A model generated the notes under the pieces. The model did not search any database and was not told the DNA's origin. It was given only the letters and a program-made list of their open reading frames with translations. DNA of 59,912 bases from CAYLQA01 sp964385695 (lineage in GTDB: Bacteria; Desulfobacterota; Desulfobulbia; Desulfobulbales; Desulfurivibrionaceae): the NCBI GenBank assembly GCA_964385695.1, contig CAYLQA010000015.1:1-59912 (forward strand), written 5' to 3'. This document shows, piece after piece, positions 9,064-18,800 of the stretch (the stretch's first letter is position 1; each line of letters opens with the position of its first letter). The translations under genes were made by a program, and so were the position numbers.

Positions 9064-10743
9064 ATGAAAAAAAATATTCTTTTTTACACCTTCTTTTTGG
9101 CGACTTTTATCATGGTTGGCTGCAATACAACCAAGCCAAAAAATACTACTACAGCTAACGAAACAAGGCTTGCAGCGGTTGAGGCGTCACCAATTGCCAA
9201 AGAGCCCGAAACAGCCCCCCAAACTGCAGTCAAGCCAGCTACGGAAACATCTCCTGACCAGCTCCCCATTCGATTCCAGAGGCCCAGCTATGTTCTTGCT
9301 GAGCCTGAGAAATCCCCTATGATGGGGCTTGAACAGGACGAAAAAGTTGTTATCCCTGTTGGTGCAGACATCTCGTCCAATGCAGGGCCTGTTCCCTTAA
9401 GAGACATTCTCAAAAAGCTAGCTTCTTTAAAAAATATGAATATTAGCTGGTCAAGCGATGTCGACCAGTTTGCTCAAGTTGATGTAGACATTCGGGCTGA
9501 TGAAGATTTTTTCGATGCAATTGGCAATATTTTAAGGCAGCTTGATTACTTTCATGAGACTAAAAACAATACGATTATTGTCAAATATAAGGAGACGAGA
9601 AAATTCCATATAGCAATGCCGTTCACAAGCTCTACTTATAAAACGGGGCTTGGGGGAAATGTTTTGGGCGGTGAATCCATCAAGGGTACTGTTAGCCTAG
9701 AAAGCAATAAAAATGAATTTGATATTTGGAAGAATATCCAAACAAACATGGACCAAATTCTTGAAATAGTCACAGAAGAAATTCAAGAAAGCAAGACACT
9801 GGAGAGCAGTGCTCAAGATACGACAACAGCAGCTGGTGACACAACAAAAGACAAAGAAGATACTCGTGCAAAATTCAGGAAAATTTCAGGAAAAGGCTAC
9901 TATACAATTGACAGGCCCATTGGACTCATAACTGTCACTGCACCACGCCCCCTTGTTGAAAAAATCGCAACCTACCTTAACAACCTTAAAACTGAAATCT
10001 TCCGACAAATTTCAATTGAGGCAAAAATCGTTGAAGTAACCCTTACCGACACCTCAACTATCGGTATTAACTGGACAAATATTCTCTCAAACAAAAGCAT
10101 TGATTTCGAACTGTTCGGCTCTACCGGTGTCATATATGCCCCTGACACAGCAAATCGGGCAATCAGCAAAATAAGCTTGACCAATCCATTCTCAATGGTA
10201 CTCGACGCAATAGCCACAGAAGGCGACACTAATGTTCTTGCTAACCCCAAAATAAGTGTCCTAAATGGACAACCTGCCCTGATCAGTGTAGGCAGCAACG
10301 CTACCTATATAGATAAAGTTGAAACCACAGTAAGTGAATCAGGTGCCGTGACGCAAACTATTACCACCTCAAGCATTATGTCTGGATTAGGTTTGGGTGT
10401 GGTTGCGACAATAATGGGGAACGATGAAGTTGTCTTAAGCCTTACACCAGTCACCTCTCAACTTGAAGGTGGTACAGTCACCTATGAAAATTTCGGCAGT
10501 GGGACAACAGCCAGCAAGGTTGGTGTCCCTGTGGTCAACTTGAGGGAACTCAACACCACCGTTAAGATTAAAAGTGGCGATATGCTTATCGTGGGTGGGT
10601 TGATAGATGAGTCTGATACAACAACAGACACCAAGGTTCCTGTTCTCGGGGACATACCAATGGCAGGGAAGCTTTTCAAATCATCGAAAAAAACAAAAAC
10701 CCAAAAAGAACTCGTGGTCCTTTTGCTTCCCAAAATTATGTAA
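9064..10743 (+). CDS. MshL-type pilus secretin, outer-membrane lipoprotein
   Basis: The 559-residue product starts with a lipoprotein signal (membrane segment about 4-18, lipobox MVGC, Cys20). N-terminal secretin domains at about 100-190 precede the secretin core (about 300-559), which ends with the family signature VPVLGDIPMAGKLF near residue 530. It should form the outer-membrane gate for the pilus encoded just upstream. The short N-terminus and lipid anchor are more like MshL than PilQ, although the upstream genes are PilMNOP-like. A strong terminator follows, closing the operon. Confidence 0.88.
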   Translation: MKKNILFYTFFLATFIMVGCNTTKPKNTTTANETRLAAVEASPIAKEPETAPQTAVKPATETSPDQLPIRFQRPSYVLAEPEKSPMMGLEQDEKVVIPVGADISSNAGPVPLRDILKKLASLKNMNISWSSDVDQFAQVDVDIRADEDFFDAIGNILRQLDYFHETKNNTIIVKYKETRKFHIAMPFTSSTYKTGLGGNVLGGESIKGTVSLESNKNEFDIWKNIQTNMDQILEIVTEEIQESKTLESSAQDTTTAAGDTTKDKEDTRAKFRKISGKGYYTIDRPIGLITVTAPRPLVEKIATYLNNLKTEIFRQISIEAKIVEVTLTDTSTIGINWTNILSNKSIDFELFGSTGVIYAPDTANRAISKISLTNPFSMVLDAIATEGDTNVLANPKISVLNGQPALISVGSNATYIDKVETTVSESGAVTQTITTSSIMSGLGLGVVATIMGNDEVVLSLTPVTSQLEGGTVTYENFGSGTTASKVGVPVVNLRELNTTVKIKSGDMLIVGGLIDESDTTTDTKVPVLGDIPMAGKLFKSSKKTKTQKELVVLLLPKIM

Positions 10744-10766
10744 CTCACAAGCTGTTAGCAATAAGC

Positions 10767-10797
10767 AAAAAGCCCGGCAATTGCCGGGCTTTTTTTA
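10767..10797. terminator. bidirectional terminator between pilus operon and secB
   Basis: AGCCCGGCAATTGCCGGGCT (10771-10790) is a perfect palindrome with an A run before it and a T run after it. It lies between two convergent genes and can end transcription on both strands. Confidence 0.92.
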
Positions 10798-10815
10798 TTC
10801 AAATTGGCCTTCTCC

Positions 10816-11304
10816 CTATTGCGCCTGTTGCCCAGCCCCCTCTGCCTGCTGTTTCTTAGAATTCTCGTAGAGAGCCAAAAAGTTCACCGGCTCCATAAGG
10901 AATGGAACAAAACCGCCATCAACCGAGGCCTGGCTGATGATCTGGCGGGTGAAAGGAAAGAGCAGGGTTGCGCATTCCACGGATAAAACAACCGGCAGAT
11001 GCTCCTCCGGGATGTTCTTAAGCAAAAAGACACCAGCGTGCTCAACCTCTGCAATAAAGAGAGTCTTCTCATTCTCGCTGTTTGTTACATTGGTGGTAAT
11101 GGCCAGGGTCACCTCGTAGTGGTCTTCCGACTCCAACTTCCTGTGTTTCAATGCTAAATTGACATCAACCTTGGGCTCGCCCTTTTCTAAAAAAACATCC
11201 GGTGCGTTGGGGTTCTCAAAGGAAAGATCCTTGATATACATTTTCTGCATCCGAAAAACCGGAGGCTGCTGGTTTTGTGCATTAGCATTATTTTGCTCAG
11301 ACAT
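10816..11304 (-). CDS. secB: protein-export chaperone SecB
   Basis: SecB is a cytoplasmic chaperone that holds preproteins unfolded and hands them to SecA. The sequence follows the family layout: RMQKMYIKDLSFENPNAP near the start, then beta strands, then FPFTRQIISQASVDGGFVPF and the C-terminal FLALYENSKK. I chose ATG 11304 (MSEQNN, preceded by GGAAG), giving 162 residues; an upstream in-frame ATG at 11337 adds 11 residues of unrelated character. The Ala/Gln-rich tail lacks the zinc-binding SecA contact seen in some SecB proteins. Confidence 0.9.
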   Translation of the reverse strand: MSEQNNANAQNQQPPVFRMQKMYIKDLSFENPNAPDVFLEKGEPKVDVNLALKHRKLESEDHYEVTLAITTNVTNSENEKTLFIAEVEHAGVFLLKNIPEEHLPVVLSVECATLLFPFTRQIISQASVDGGFVPFLMEPVNFLALYENSKKQQAEGAGQQAQ

Positions 11305-11417
11305 ACAATTTCTTCCTTCGCCGTGTGACCCTGTCACACCGCTCCCTGTGATTTATCTCAATTACAACCAAAATATTTCAACAACATTCACTCTTTATAA
11401 AAGACTGGTTTAAAAAT

Positions 11418-14264
11418 TCAACGCCTCTTTTTCTTTCCTCTCTCCAGCACCCCTTTTAAAAACAGCCCTGTGTGGGATTGCTCTGTTTTTATGACTTTCT
11501 CAGGTGTTCCGCTGGCCACGATTTTACCGCCATCGTCTCCCCCTTCCGGCCCAATATCGATAATATGATCAGCGGTTTTGATGACATCCAGGTTATGCTC
11601 AATAACAACAACCGTATTCCCGCCGTCCACCAATCGATTCAGGACGTGGAGCAGGTGCTGAATATCTGCCGGGTGCAGGCCTGTGGTCGGCTCATCCAGG
11701 ATATAGAGTGTGCGGCCGGTACTCCGTTTTGTAAGCTCCTTGGCAAGCTTAATCCGCTGCGCTTCACCACCGGAAAGGGTCACAGAGGACTGGCCAAGGG
11801 ATATATAACCGAGCCCCACATCAAACAGGGTCTGCAATCTATTTTTGATTGCCGGGATCTTATCGAAAAAGGCCAGGGCCTCCTCCACATTCATCGCCAA
11901 AACCTCGGCAATATTCTTGCCCCGGTAGAGAATCTCAAGGGTCTCCTGGTTATACCGTTTGCCGTAGCAGGTATCGCAGGTCACATAGATGTCCGGCAAG
12001 AAATGCATGGCGATCTTGATAACGCCTTCACCCTCACAGGCCTCGCATCTCCCTCCTTTGAGATTAAAACTGAAACGTCCTGGCTTATAGCCGCGCGCCC
12101 GTGCTTCAGGAAGTTTGGAAAACAACTCCCGAACCGGCGTCAACACTCCGGTGTAAGTTGCCGGGTTGGAGCGTGGGGTGCGGCCAATGGGGCTCTGGTC
12201 AATATCAATGACCTTATCAATCTGCCCCAACCCTTCTATTGTTTTATGCCTGCCTGCCTGCTCATGGCCCTGGCGCAGATGATTTACCGTGCCTTTATAC
12301 AGGGTCTCGATAACCAAGGAACTTTTACCCGAACCGGAAACACCGGTAACACAGGTAAAAAGCCCCAAGGGAAACTTGGCATTGATTCCCTTGAGGTTAT
12401 TCGCCTCCGCCTTTTTGATGGAGAGCCACTGCTTTGCTCTCGGTTTACGCCTTTTCTTGGGTGTTTTAATCGCCAGTCGGCCGGCAAGATAACCACCGGT
12501 TATGGATTTTTCATCCGTAAGCAACTTCTCCACACTACCGTTAAAGACCACCTCCCCGCCATGGACCCCGGCCCCTGGCCCCATGTCGAGGACATGATCC
12601 GCAGCGCGAATGGTGTCCTCATCATGCTCAACCACAATGACCGTGTTGCCCAAATCTCGCAAACGGGTCAGGGTGTTGATCAATCGCTCATTGTCACGTT
12701 GATGCAGGCCGATACTCGGTTCATCCAGGATATACAACACCCCTGCCAATCTCGATCCGATCTGGGAGGCAAGGCGGATACGTTGCCCCTCGCCGCCGGA
12801 CAATGTCCCGGCCTTTCGAGCCAAAGAGATATAGCCCAACCCCACGTCATTGAGAAAACTTAAGCGATCAAAAATTTCCTTGAGGATACGTTCGGCAATA
12901 ATCTCTTCCTGGTCATTAAACTGAATATTCGGCAAATCCTGCACAAGTTGGGAGATATTCTCGCTGGTCAACTCAAAGATATTGTAACCACCAACCTTCA
13001 CGGCCAAAGCCTCAGGCCGTAGCCGCGCACCATGGCAGGATGGGCAGGGCTGTTCATTCATATACTGCTCAAGTTCTTCGCGCACGCTGCCGGAGTCCGT
13101 TTCCAGATAACGGCGGGCAAACTTGGGCAATATCCCCTCAAAGGGCTTGTTGTGATAGCTGTGCCTGCGGAAACGCACATACTCAAAATAGATCGGCTCA
13201 CTGCCAGAGCCATAAAAAATAACATCCTTGGCCCGCTCTGACAGCTTTCTAAAGGGAACATCCAGGTTGAAGTCATAGTGTGCTGCCAACGCGGCTAATA
13301 GTTCCTCGTTAAAGGTTGAGGAGGTCGCCCGTGTCCACGGCGCAACCGCCCCTTCACGCAATGACTTGTCCGGATCCGGCACGACCAGTTCCGGGTCAAA
13401 AAACTGCTTCACCCCGAGCCCGCCGCACTCCTCACAGGCTCCCTTGGGGTTGTTAAAGGAAAAAAGCTGGGTTGAGAGCTCCGGCAAACTCTTGCCGCAT
13501 TGGATGCAGGCGGCATGTTCGCTAAACAAGACTTCTTCATTATCGCCGGGAAAATTCACCTTGAGAAAACCACTGGCCAGCTTCACGGCCGTTGCCACAG
13601 ATTCAGACAGCCTCCGCACAATCGACTCTTTAATGACAAGCCGGTCCACCACCGCCTCAATGGTATGGCGTTTGGTTTTAGCAAGCTCAATATCCTCATC
13701 CAGGCTCATCACCTCGCCATTGACGCGCACCCTCACATACCCCTGCTTGCGCAGGTTGGCTAAGATCCCTTTATGCTCACCCTTTTTCCCGTCAATAAGG
13801 GGTGCAAGCAGGATAATCTTGGTCCCTTCAGGGGATGCCATGAGACTTCCCACCATGTCCTGGATTGATTGGGGGCGGATCTCCTCACCGCAGTCCGGAC
13901 AATGGGCTCGGCCCACCCGGGCAAAGAGCAATCTGAGATGATCATAGATCTCCGTAATGGTGCCCACGGTGGAACGGGGATTGCGGCTGGTGGTACGCTG
14001 CTCGATGGAAACAGCTGGAGACAAGCCCTCCAGGGAATCCACATCAGGTTTGTCCATCTGACCCAAAAACTGGCGGGCATAGGTGGAGAGTGACTCAACG
14101 TAACGGCGCTGCCCCTCTGCATAGAGGGTATCAAAGGCCAGTGAGGATTTACCGGACCCGCTCAAGCCGCTGAAGACCACCAGCTTATTGCGGGGAAGAT
14201 CAACATCTATATTTTTCAAATTATGCATCCGTGCTCCACGAACGCTTATTTTTTTTGGTTCCAT
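11418..14264 (-). CDS. uvrA: excinuclease ABC subunit A
   Basis: The 948-residue product is the damage-recognition ATPase of nucleotide excision repair. It has two ABC cassettes: Walker A motifs GLSGSGKSS near residue 33 and GVSGSGKSS near 640, and ABC signatures LSGGEGQRIRL and LSGGEAQRIKL. The zinc-binding pairs CPDC near the N-terminus, CIQCG-CEECG, and CEAC-CDTC are all visible. Length is typical and nothing appears disrupted. Confidence 0.97.
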   Translation of the reverse strand: MEPKKISVRGARMHNLKNIDVDLPRNKLVVFSGLSGSGKSSLAFDTLYAEGQRRYVESLSTYARQFLGQMDKPDVDSLEGLSPAVSIEQRTTSRNPRSTVGTITEIYDHLRLLFARVGRAHCPDCGEEIRPQSIQDMVGSLMASPEGTKIILLAPLIDGKKGEHKGILANLRKQGYVRVRVNGEVMSLDEDIELAKTKRHTIEAVVDRLVIKESIVRRLSESVATAVKLASGFLKVNFPGDNEEVLFSEHAACIQCGKSLPELSTQLFSFNNPKGACEECGGLGVKQFFDPELVVPDPDKSLREGAVAPWTRATSSTFNEELLAALAAHYDFNLDVPFRKLSERAKDVIFYGSGSEPIYFEYVRFRRHSYHNKPFEGILPKFARRYLETDSGSVREELEQYMNEQPCPSCHGARLRPEALAVKVGGYNIFELTSENISQLVQDLPNIQFNDQEEIIAERILKEIFDRLSFLNDVGLGYISLARKAGTLSGGEGQRIRLASQIGSRLAGVLYILDEPSIGLHQRDNERLINTLTRLRDLGNTVIVVEHDEDTIRAADHVLDMGPGAGVHGGEVVFNGSVEKLLTDEKSITGGYLAGRLAIKTPKKRRKPRAKQWLSIKKAEANNLKGINAKFPLGLFTCVTGVSGSGKSSLVIETLYKGTVNHLRQGHEQAGRHKTIEGLGQIDKVIDIDQSPIGRTPRSNPATYTGVLTPVRELFSKLPEARARGYKPGRFSFNLKGGRCEACEGEGVIKIAMHFLPDIYVTCDTCYGKRYNQETLEILYRGKNIAEVLAMNVEEALAFFDKIPAIKNRLQTLFDVGLGYISLGQSSVTLSGGEAQRIKLAKELTKRSTGRTLYILDEPTTGLHPADIQHLLHVLNRLVDGGNTVVVIEHNLDVIKTADHIIDIGPEGGDDGGKIVASGTPEKVIKTEQSHTGLFLKGVLERGKKKRR

Positions 14265-14300
14265 GGTTATAATGAAAAATTGAGAATTAAGAATGAATAA

Positions 14301-14690
14301 TTAACGACTCAACTGACCATTCTTGGCGGTTATCAGTATTGCTGCCAAAATTTTTATTAACTGTTCCGTTTCGCCTGCCAAGTCTGCCAGGCGGGGTTCG
14401 GGAATCACCCCTGCCCCTCCAAACAACTTCAGCCAATAGCCGGACTCAATGGCCTCCTTATGGGCGATGGACATCTTTGCGATAAAATCAGCCTTGCTCT
14501 GTGCGCCCTGTGCCTCATGCGCATTCGCCCCTATGGATGTGCCGGAACGTAATAATTGTTTGCCAAGAACCCGACCTGCAGAATCCTTTTGCAATTCCCG
14601 ATACAGATGAACGATCCGCAAGGCATAATCAAAACTCCGCTCGACAATCTCATTTTCCCGGCTCATCGTTATTAACCCATCATTTTTCAT
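14301..14690 (-). CDS. four-helix-bundle (S23/IVS-type) protein
   Basis: This 129-residue protein belongs to the family first seen inside 23S rRNA intervening sequences. The typical core is present: SFDYALRIVHLYRELQ, GKQLLRSGTSIGANAHEAQGA, and KMSIAHKEAIESGYWLKL. Its molecular role is unknown. Here it is not in an rRNA gene: its ATG overlaps the rsmB stop (ATGA at 14690-14687), so it is translated with the rRNA methyltransferase gene. A second start at 14666 (MSRENEIV) is also plausible. Confidence 0.85.
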   Translation of the reverse strand: MKNDGLITMSRENEIVERSFDYALRIVHLYRELQKDSAGRVLGKQLLRSGTSIGANAHEAQGAQSKADFIAKMSIAHKEAIESGYWLKLFGGAGVIPEPRLADLAGETEQLIKILAAILITAKNGQLSR

Positions 14691-16027
14691 TGTTTTTTTT
14701 GCAGCCGTGCTGCAAAAAAACCATCCAGCCCATCATCGGGCATAGGTCGGAAAAATCCGTGTTCATCCACCAGTGATCTCGCTGCCTCAGGCAAATAACT
14801 CTGTGCACTTGTCACGACAAAGTCCAGGTGTTGCTCTAAAAAAAGTCTGACCACCTCGTCATTTTCCTCTGGTTCCGTGCTACAGGTGGCATAGACCAAC
14901 ACTCCACCTTTTTGAAGGAGAGGCGCGGCCGTGTTGAGAATTTTAAGTTGTGTTTTTTGGTATCGAAGCAGATCAGCAGGTGTTCGCTGCCACTTAATGT
15001 CCGGCTGCCTGCGAATAACTCCCAGGCCAGAACATGGCGCATCAATCAAAATGCCTTGAAATTGTTTTTCCGTACTCTTTGCATACTCCTGCAAGGTTAC
15101 CTGAACAGTTGCAACATTCTCTATGCGCACCCGCTGGAGGTTATCCTGAAGTAAATGATAGCGTTGGCCTGTTGGCTCCACAGCAACAACATGACCGCCA
15201 GAAGGAATGAGGTTTGAGATTTGCAGGGTCTTGCCCCCAAGACCGGCACAGCCATCGAGGTATGCCGAATCTGAAAATGGAGCAAGAAGATGGGGGGCAA
15301 GTTGGGCTGCCTCATCCTGCACCCAGAAACGCCCTTCCACATAACCAGGAAGGTTTATAACCCCACCTTTTATATTTTCCAGGCAAATTGCTTCAGATAC
15401 ATATTTGCCAGGAAAAGACACAACCTCAGTCTCATTGCTTAAATTATCAATAAAATCCTTTTGCACTGAACCCTCGCCAGTAAGCCGAATTGTTGTTGCT
15501 GGCTGAGTATTGATCGCCCGGCAAAGTGCGAGACATCTTTCTTGCCCATACCGCTTTTCCCAACGCAGCCTGAGCCAGCCCGGAAGATTGAGGCAAGCCA
15601 CCTCATCGCTGACCGGAGCGGGCAGGCTCTCCTGCTCTCGCTTCACAGAGCGCAGCACCCCATTGACAAAGCCGGTGATCCACTTGGGCTGCCTCTGCTC
15701 ACGCAGGGCCTGCACGGTTTCGTGAATGGCTATGGCCTGGGGAATACGATCCATATAGAGTAACTGGTAGACGCCGATGCGCAAGGCGGCGCGGGTGACC
15801 GGTTTCATCTTCTTGAGCGGATGTTTGGAAAATCGGCTGATAATGAAATCGAGATAGCCCTGCCAGCGCATGACTCCATGCAAAAGGGCACTTATCAAAT
15901 GCGTATCTCGGGAATCAGCGAGGTCACACTTTGTCAGTTCTTTATTAAGAAGCTGGTCTATAGGCTCCTGGAGGCGATTCCAACTGACAAGTACGCTGAG
16001 TGCTACATAACGAGGAGTTCGTTTCAT
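14687..16027 (-). CDS. rsmB: 16S rRNA m5C967 methyltransferase
   Basis: The 446-residue product has an N-terminal NusB-like helical domain (about 1-145), which binds RNA, and a C-terminal Rossmann methyltransferase. The SAM-side motif LDGCAGLGGKT is near residue 258. The two cysteine motifs of RNA m5C methyltransferases are DAPCSGLGV and VYATCSTEPEEN, the latter containing the catalytic cysteine. It starts within the stop codon of pgeF (ATGA overlap at 16027-16024) and ends within the start of the next gene. Confidence 0.93.
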   Translation of the reverse strand: MKRTPRYVALSVLVSWNRLQEPIDQLLNKELTKCDLADSRDTHLISALLHGVMRWQGYLDFIISRFSKHPLKKMKPVTRAALRIGVYQLLYMDRIPQAIAIHETVQALREQRQPKWITGFVNGVLRSVKREQESLPAPVSDEVACLNLPGWLRLRWEKRYGQERCLALCRAINTQPATTIRLTGEGSVQKDFIDNLSNETEVVSFPGKYVSEAICLENIKGGVINLPGYVEGRFWVQDEAAQLAPHLLAPFSDSAYLDGCAGLGGKTLQISNLIPSGGHVVAVEPTGQRYHLLQDNLQRVRIENVATVQVTLQEYAKSTEKQFQGILIDAPCSGLGVIRRQPDIKWQRTPADLLRYQKTQLKILNTAAPLLQKGGVLVYATCSTEPEENDEVVRLFLEQHLDFVVTSAQSYLPEAARSLVDEHGFFRPMPDDGLDGFFAARLQKKQ

Positions 16028-16746
16028 GACAACGCTATAACAGAGGCAAATCGGCCCGTTGTGCCTTCACGCCGATAGGAAAAATAATTTGGATCACAAA
16101 CAGTGCAGGTTCCGGCAATCTCAATATTGGCTCTCATTAAACCTGCGGAGCAGAGCTGATCTTGGCTGATAGCCCAAAAATCGAACTTCCTCTCACCTAC
16201 TTCATAGGAATGAAAGTGGGGGGGAAGCTCGTCCTGATAATTATTAAACTCGGCACAACACGGCCCAAGGGATGGGCTGATTCCGGCCAACATATCTGCA
16301 GGATCACAACCAAACCTTTCCTGCATAGCTACGACCGTCTTCGCAATGATATTCTGCACGCTCCCCCGCCAACCGGAATGGATATTGGCAATAACATCTT
16401 TAACGGGATCATGCAGCAAGACCGCTTGGCAGTCCGCCTGCTGGATCATGAGACCGACTCCCGGAGTCTTAGTAATAAGGGCATCAAAACCGTCCAGCTC
16501 ACTCTCTGGCTTAGAGGAATCAACGATGGCAATTTTATCCTGGTGGATCTGTTTCGCAGAAAAAAGAGCTTCAAGATCAAGGCAACCCTTTATGCGTTCA
16601 CGATTCGTATAAACATTTTCCCGCATATCACCCACATGCAGACCAACATTGAGCGAGGTAAATTCACCTGCACTACAGCCGCCATGCCTTGCAAAAACTC
16701 CGTGGGAAATATGCTTCGGGAAATGTTGAAATCGAAAGCAGTGCAC
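16024..16746 (-). CDS. pgeF: peptidoglycan editing/purine nucleoside protein, YfiH (laccase-domain) family
   Basis: The 240-residue protein has the YfiH-family metal site: QQADCQAVLLHD near residue 102 and NIHSGWRGS near residue 120. Family members have been reported both as purine nucleoside phosphorylase/adenosine deaminase-type enzymes and as editors of peptidoglycan precursors; the sequence alone does not choose. It is the first gene of an overlapping run pgeF-rsmB-four-helix protein. Confidence 0.9.
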   Translation of the reverse strand: MHCFRFQHFPKHISHGVFARHGGCSAGEFTSLNVGLHVGDMRENVYTNRERIKGCLDLEALFSAKQIHQDKIAIVDSSKPESELDGFDALITKTPGVGLMIQQADCQAVLLHDPVKDVIANIHSGWRGSVQNIIAKTVVAMQERFGCDPADMLAGISPSLGPCCAEFNNYQDELPPHFHSYEVGERKFDFWAISQDQLCSAGLMRANIEIAGTCTVCDPNYFSYRREGTTGRFASVIALS

Positions 16747-16770
16747 TAGCTCAAACTCCGAAAATAAAAA

Positions 16771-16797
16771 GAGGGAAGGGCCATAGGCCCTTCCCTC
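16771..16797 (-). terminator. terminator of the DUF3373 porin gene
   Basis: GAGGGAAGGGCC and GGCCCTTCCCTC form a 12-bp perfect stem with a 3-base loop. On the minus strand it is followed by a T run (TTTTTATTTT). It lies 36 bases after the porin stop and just upstream of pgeF, insulating the two. Confidence 0.92.
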
Positions 16798-16832
16798 TTC
16801 AACATCAAATAAAACAGGATACTTCTAAACGA

Positions 16833-18800
16833 CTAGAAGTATGCCTCAAAGGTCACGTATACCTGGTCCATCTCATCAACAGGGGTGTAAAACTGTGCAT
16901 TGAGAGGATCGTTGGCAAGCTCATCGATATCAACCGGTGCACCGAGCCAGAAGCCACTGCCGGTGTACTCATAGTCGTAATGCTGATAACCGATGCGCAT
17001 AAAGGCCTTGCCGTACTTGGAGATGGCCTCGCCACCTGGAATGTCATAAATGCCGTAGACCTCAACGACCGAACCGCGAGTGGCCAGCTTGGAGGCATAG
17101 AGATCATCATTACCCGGGGTAAAGCCGATCCAGTTCTTGGTACCGTAGTTGTACTCGAGACCGAGCTTCAGACCGTAATCCTCGGCCAAACCATCGTAAC
17201 GGACACCGGCATAGAAGGAATAACCATCCTTATCGGTCGGATCCTCATAGAAAGAGCCGAGAAGACTGGTGCCCAGCTCATCAAGACCCTCTGCCTTGGT
17301 GCGGCTCCAACCACCGACGACAAAGTAGTGCAGATCCTGGTACTTGTCCATGTACACGGCACTGGTGTGGTAGATGTTACCCATGTTCTCACGATCGAGC
17401 AGAAGGTTCTGGCTCCGAACAGTCGGATCATAGGTGATCTGCCCAGCCTGATAGAGATAATACTCTATCGGGTTGGGGAAGTTGACATTGTCCGGGACGT
17501 TCATGATGTCAAAGGCGGCAAAGGATTGGATGTTGGCAAAACGATTACCCTTCTTGTAAACATCCCAGCTCAGGCCGGCGAAATCGGTGTCCTTGCCGTA
17601 CTGACCATTACCGCTCTCGGTGGGACCATTCTCAAAACCACGGCCGTAGCAGAAACGGATACGACCCGGCGCATCCTCCATGCCGAAGAGATTGTTGTAT
17701 GCATATCCCAAGGAGATACCATCAAACGGGTAATCCATATAGGCAACTGGGGTGGCCATGCGCTTGTCCGCACCCATGCGCAGATGGGCTGGCGGGCCAT
17801 CGGTGGTCGGCCGACGACCAACGGAGAACCAGATGGGCATATCAGCGATGTTGTTCCAGTTGACAAAGGCACGATCCATGCGAATCACGGAATCGGATGG
17901 CTGACGGGTGGCGCTGCCGTCAAAGGTCAGGGAGTTGAGCATGAATGGACCACCGCCCATACCACCGTTAAAGGTATAATCAACGGGGTTGTTCTGCATA
18001 CCCCAGGCCTTGTACATGGCCACGCGCCCCTTGAACTCCACATTCTCCAGGGCCTTGACCCGCATGTTCATCCGGAAACGGTTGGTGAACATCGTATCAT
18101 TGTCGTAGCGGGCGGCACTGGCAGCCCCGTATCCCATTTCGTTGAAAATAGCGGTCCGGGTTGTCGGGGACATACCCAAGGCCGAATTTTTCATAAAGGC
18201 AACCAGATTCGAGGTGCCTTGGAACAATCCGAAGGAAGTTGTAAGGTCATTGCCTGCCAGGGCGGTAAGAATACCCTGAACGGTTGCAGACTGAAATACT
18301 CTGCCAATAGCGGCGCCCTCAGCAGCTGTAAGAATAATGGGCGTATCCGCAGTAGTTGTAATTTGCCCTGTAGCGACGTTATAACCACTACCAGGACCAC
18401 CACCAAACGCGGGCCCGGCAAAAGCAGCGCCAAAAGATCCAACGGTTGCCCCAGCGTTCTGGGCATCATAACGCTCCATAACGTTACCAGCGGTCCAGAA
18501 GTCGGCAACACCTTGACCAATGCTCAAGGCGGTAAAATGACTCGGTGTGTCCGCAGTGACATAATCCGCACGGGCGCGGAAGTCACCGGACAACTGGATA
18601 CGTGAGGCCAGGTCCCAGGCCTCAGCCTTTTCTCCAAACTCCTCAAAGGTTTCTTCTTGATCCTCCATCTGAGCTTTCAAGGCCTCGAGCTGCCTGGTCA
18701 GGGCATCGATCTGGGCCTGCATGTCAGCGGAGCCGGCAGTAGCCATGGCAGGTAGAGCGAGCATACCAGCCAAGACCAACGCAGAAATTTTCTTCACCAT
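16833..18800 (-). CDS. DUF3373-type outer-membrane porin
   Basis: The 655-residue product has a Sec signal peptide (about 1-22, cleavage near ATA-G). A coiled coil at about 25-60 (MQAQIDALTRQLEALKAQMEDQEE) resembles the trimerisation helix of porins, and a long beta-rich domain ends in the outer-membrane C-terminal pattern YVTFEAYF. The layout and motifs such as WFSVGRRPTTDGPP match DUF3373 proteins of delta-proteobacteria. The substrate is unknown. It is a single-gene unit with its own terminator, and its GC-rich uniform codon use suggests strong expression. Confidence 0.85.
   Translation of the reverse strand: MVKKISALVLAGMLALPAMATAGSADMQAQIDALTRQLEALKAQMEDQEETFEEFGEKAEAWDLASRIQLSGDFRARADYVTADTPSHFTALSIGQGVADFWTAGNVMERYDAQNAGATVGSFGAAFAGPAFGGGPGSGYNVATGQITTTADTPIILTAAEGAAIGRVFQSATVQGILTALAGNDLTTSFGLFQGTSNLVAFMKNSALGMSPTTRTAIFNEMGYGAASAARYDNDTMFTNRFRMNMRVKALENVEFKGRVAMYKAWGMQNNPVDYTFNGGMGGGPFMLNSLTFDGSATRQPSDSVIRMDRAFVNWNNIADMPIWFSVGRRPTTDGPPAHLRMGADKRMATPVAYMDYPFDGISLGYAYNNLFGMEDAPGRIRFCYGRGFENGPTESGNGQYGKDTDFAGLSWDVYKKGNRFANIQSFAAFDIMNVPDNVNFPNPIEYYLYQAGQITYDPTVRSQNLLLDRENMGNIYHTSAVYMDKYQDLHYFVVGGWSRTKAEGLDELGTSLLGSFYEDPTDKDGYSFYAGVRYDGLAEDYGLKLGLEYNYGTKNWIGFTPGNDDLYASKLATRGSVVEVYGIYDIPGGEAISKYGKAFMRIGYQHYDYEYTGSGFWLGAPVDIDELANDPLNAQFYTPVDEMDQVYVTFEAYF

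Noticed and set aside
11472..12863. Open frame of 463 codons antisense to uvrA
   Set aside because: Lies wholly within conserved uvrA, with no start signal and no family character.
16689..18605. Open frame of 638 codons on the plus strand, antisense to the DUF3373 porin gene
   Set aside because: Its codons mirror the GC-biased third positions of the porin gene, which has a signal peptide, coiled coil, barrel end and terminator. The antisense product has no start signal or domain and runs into pgeF.
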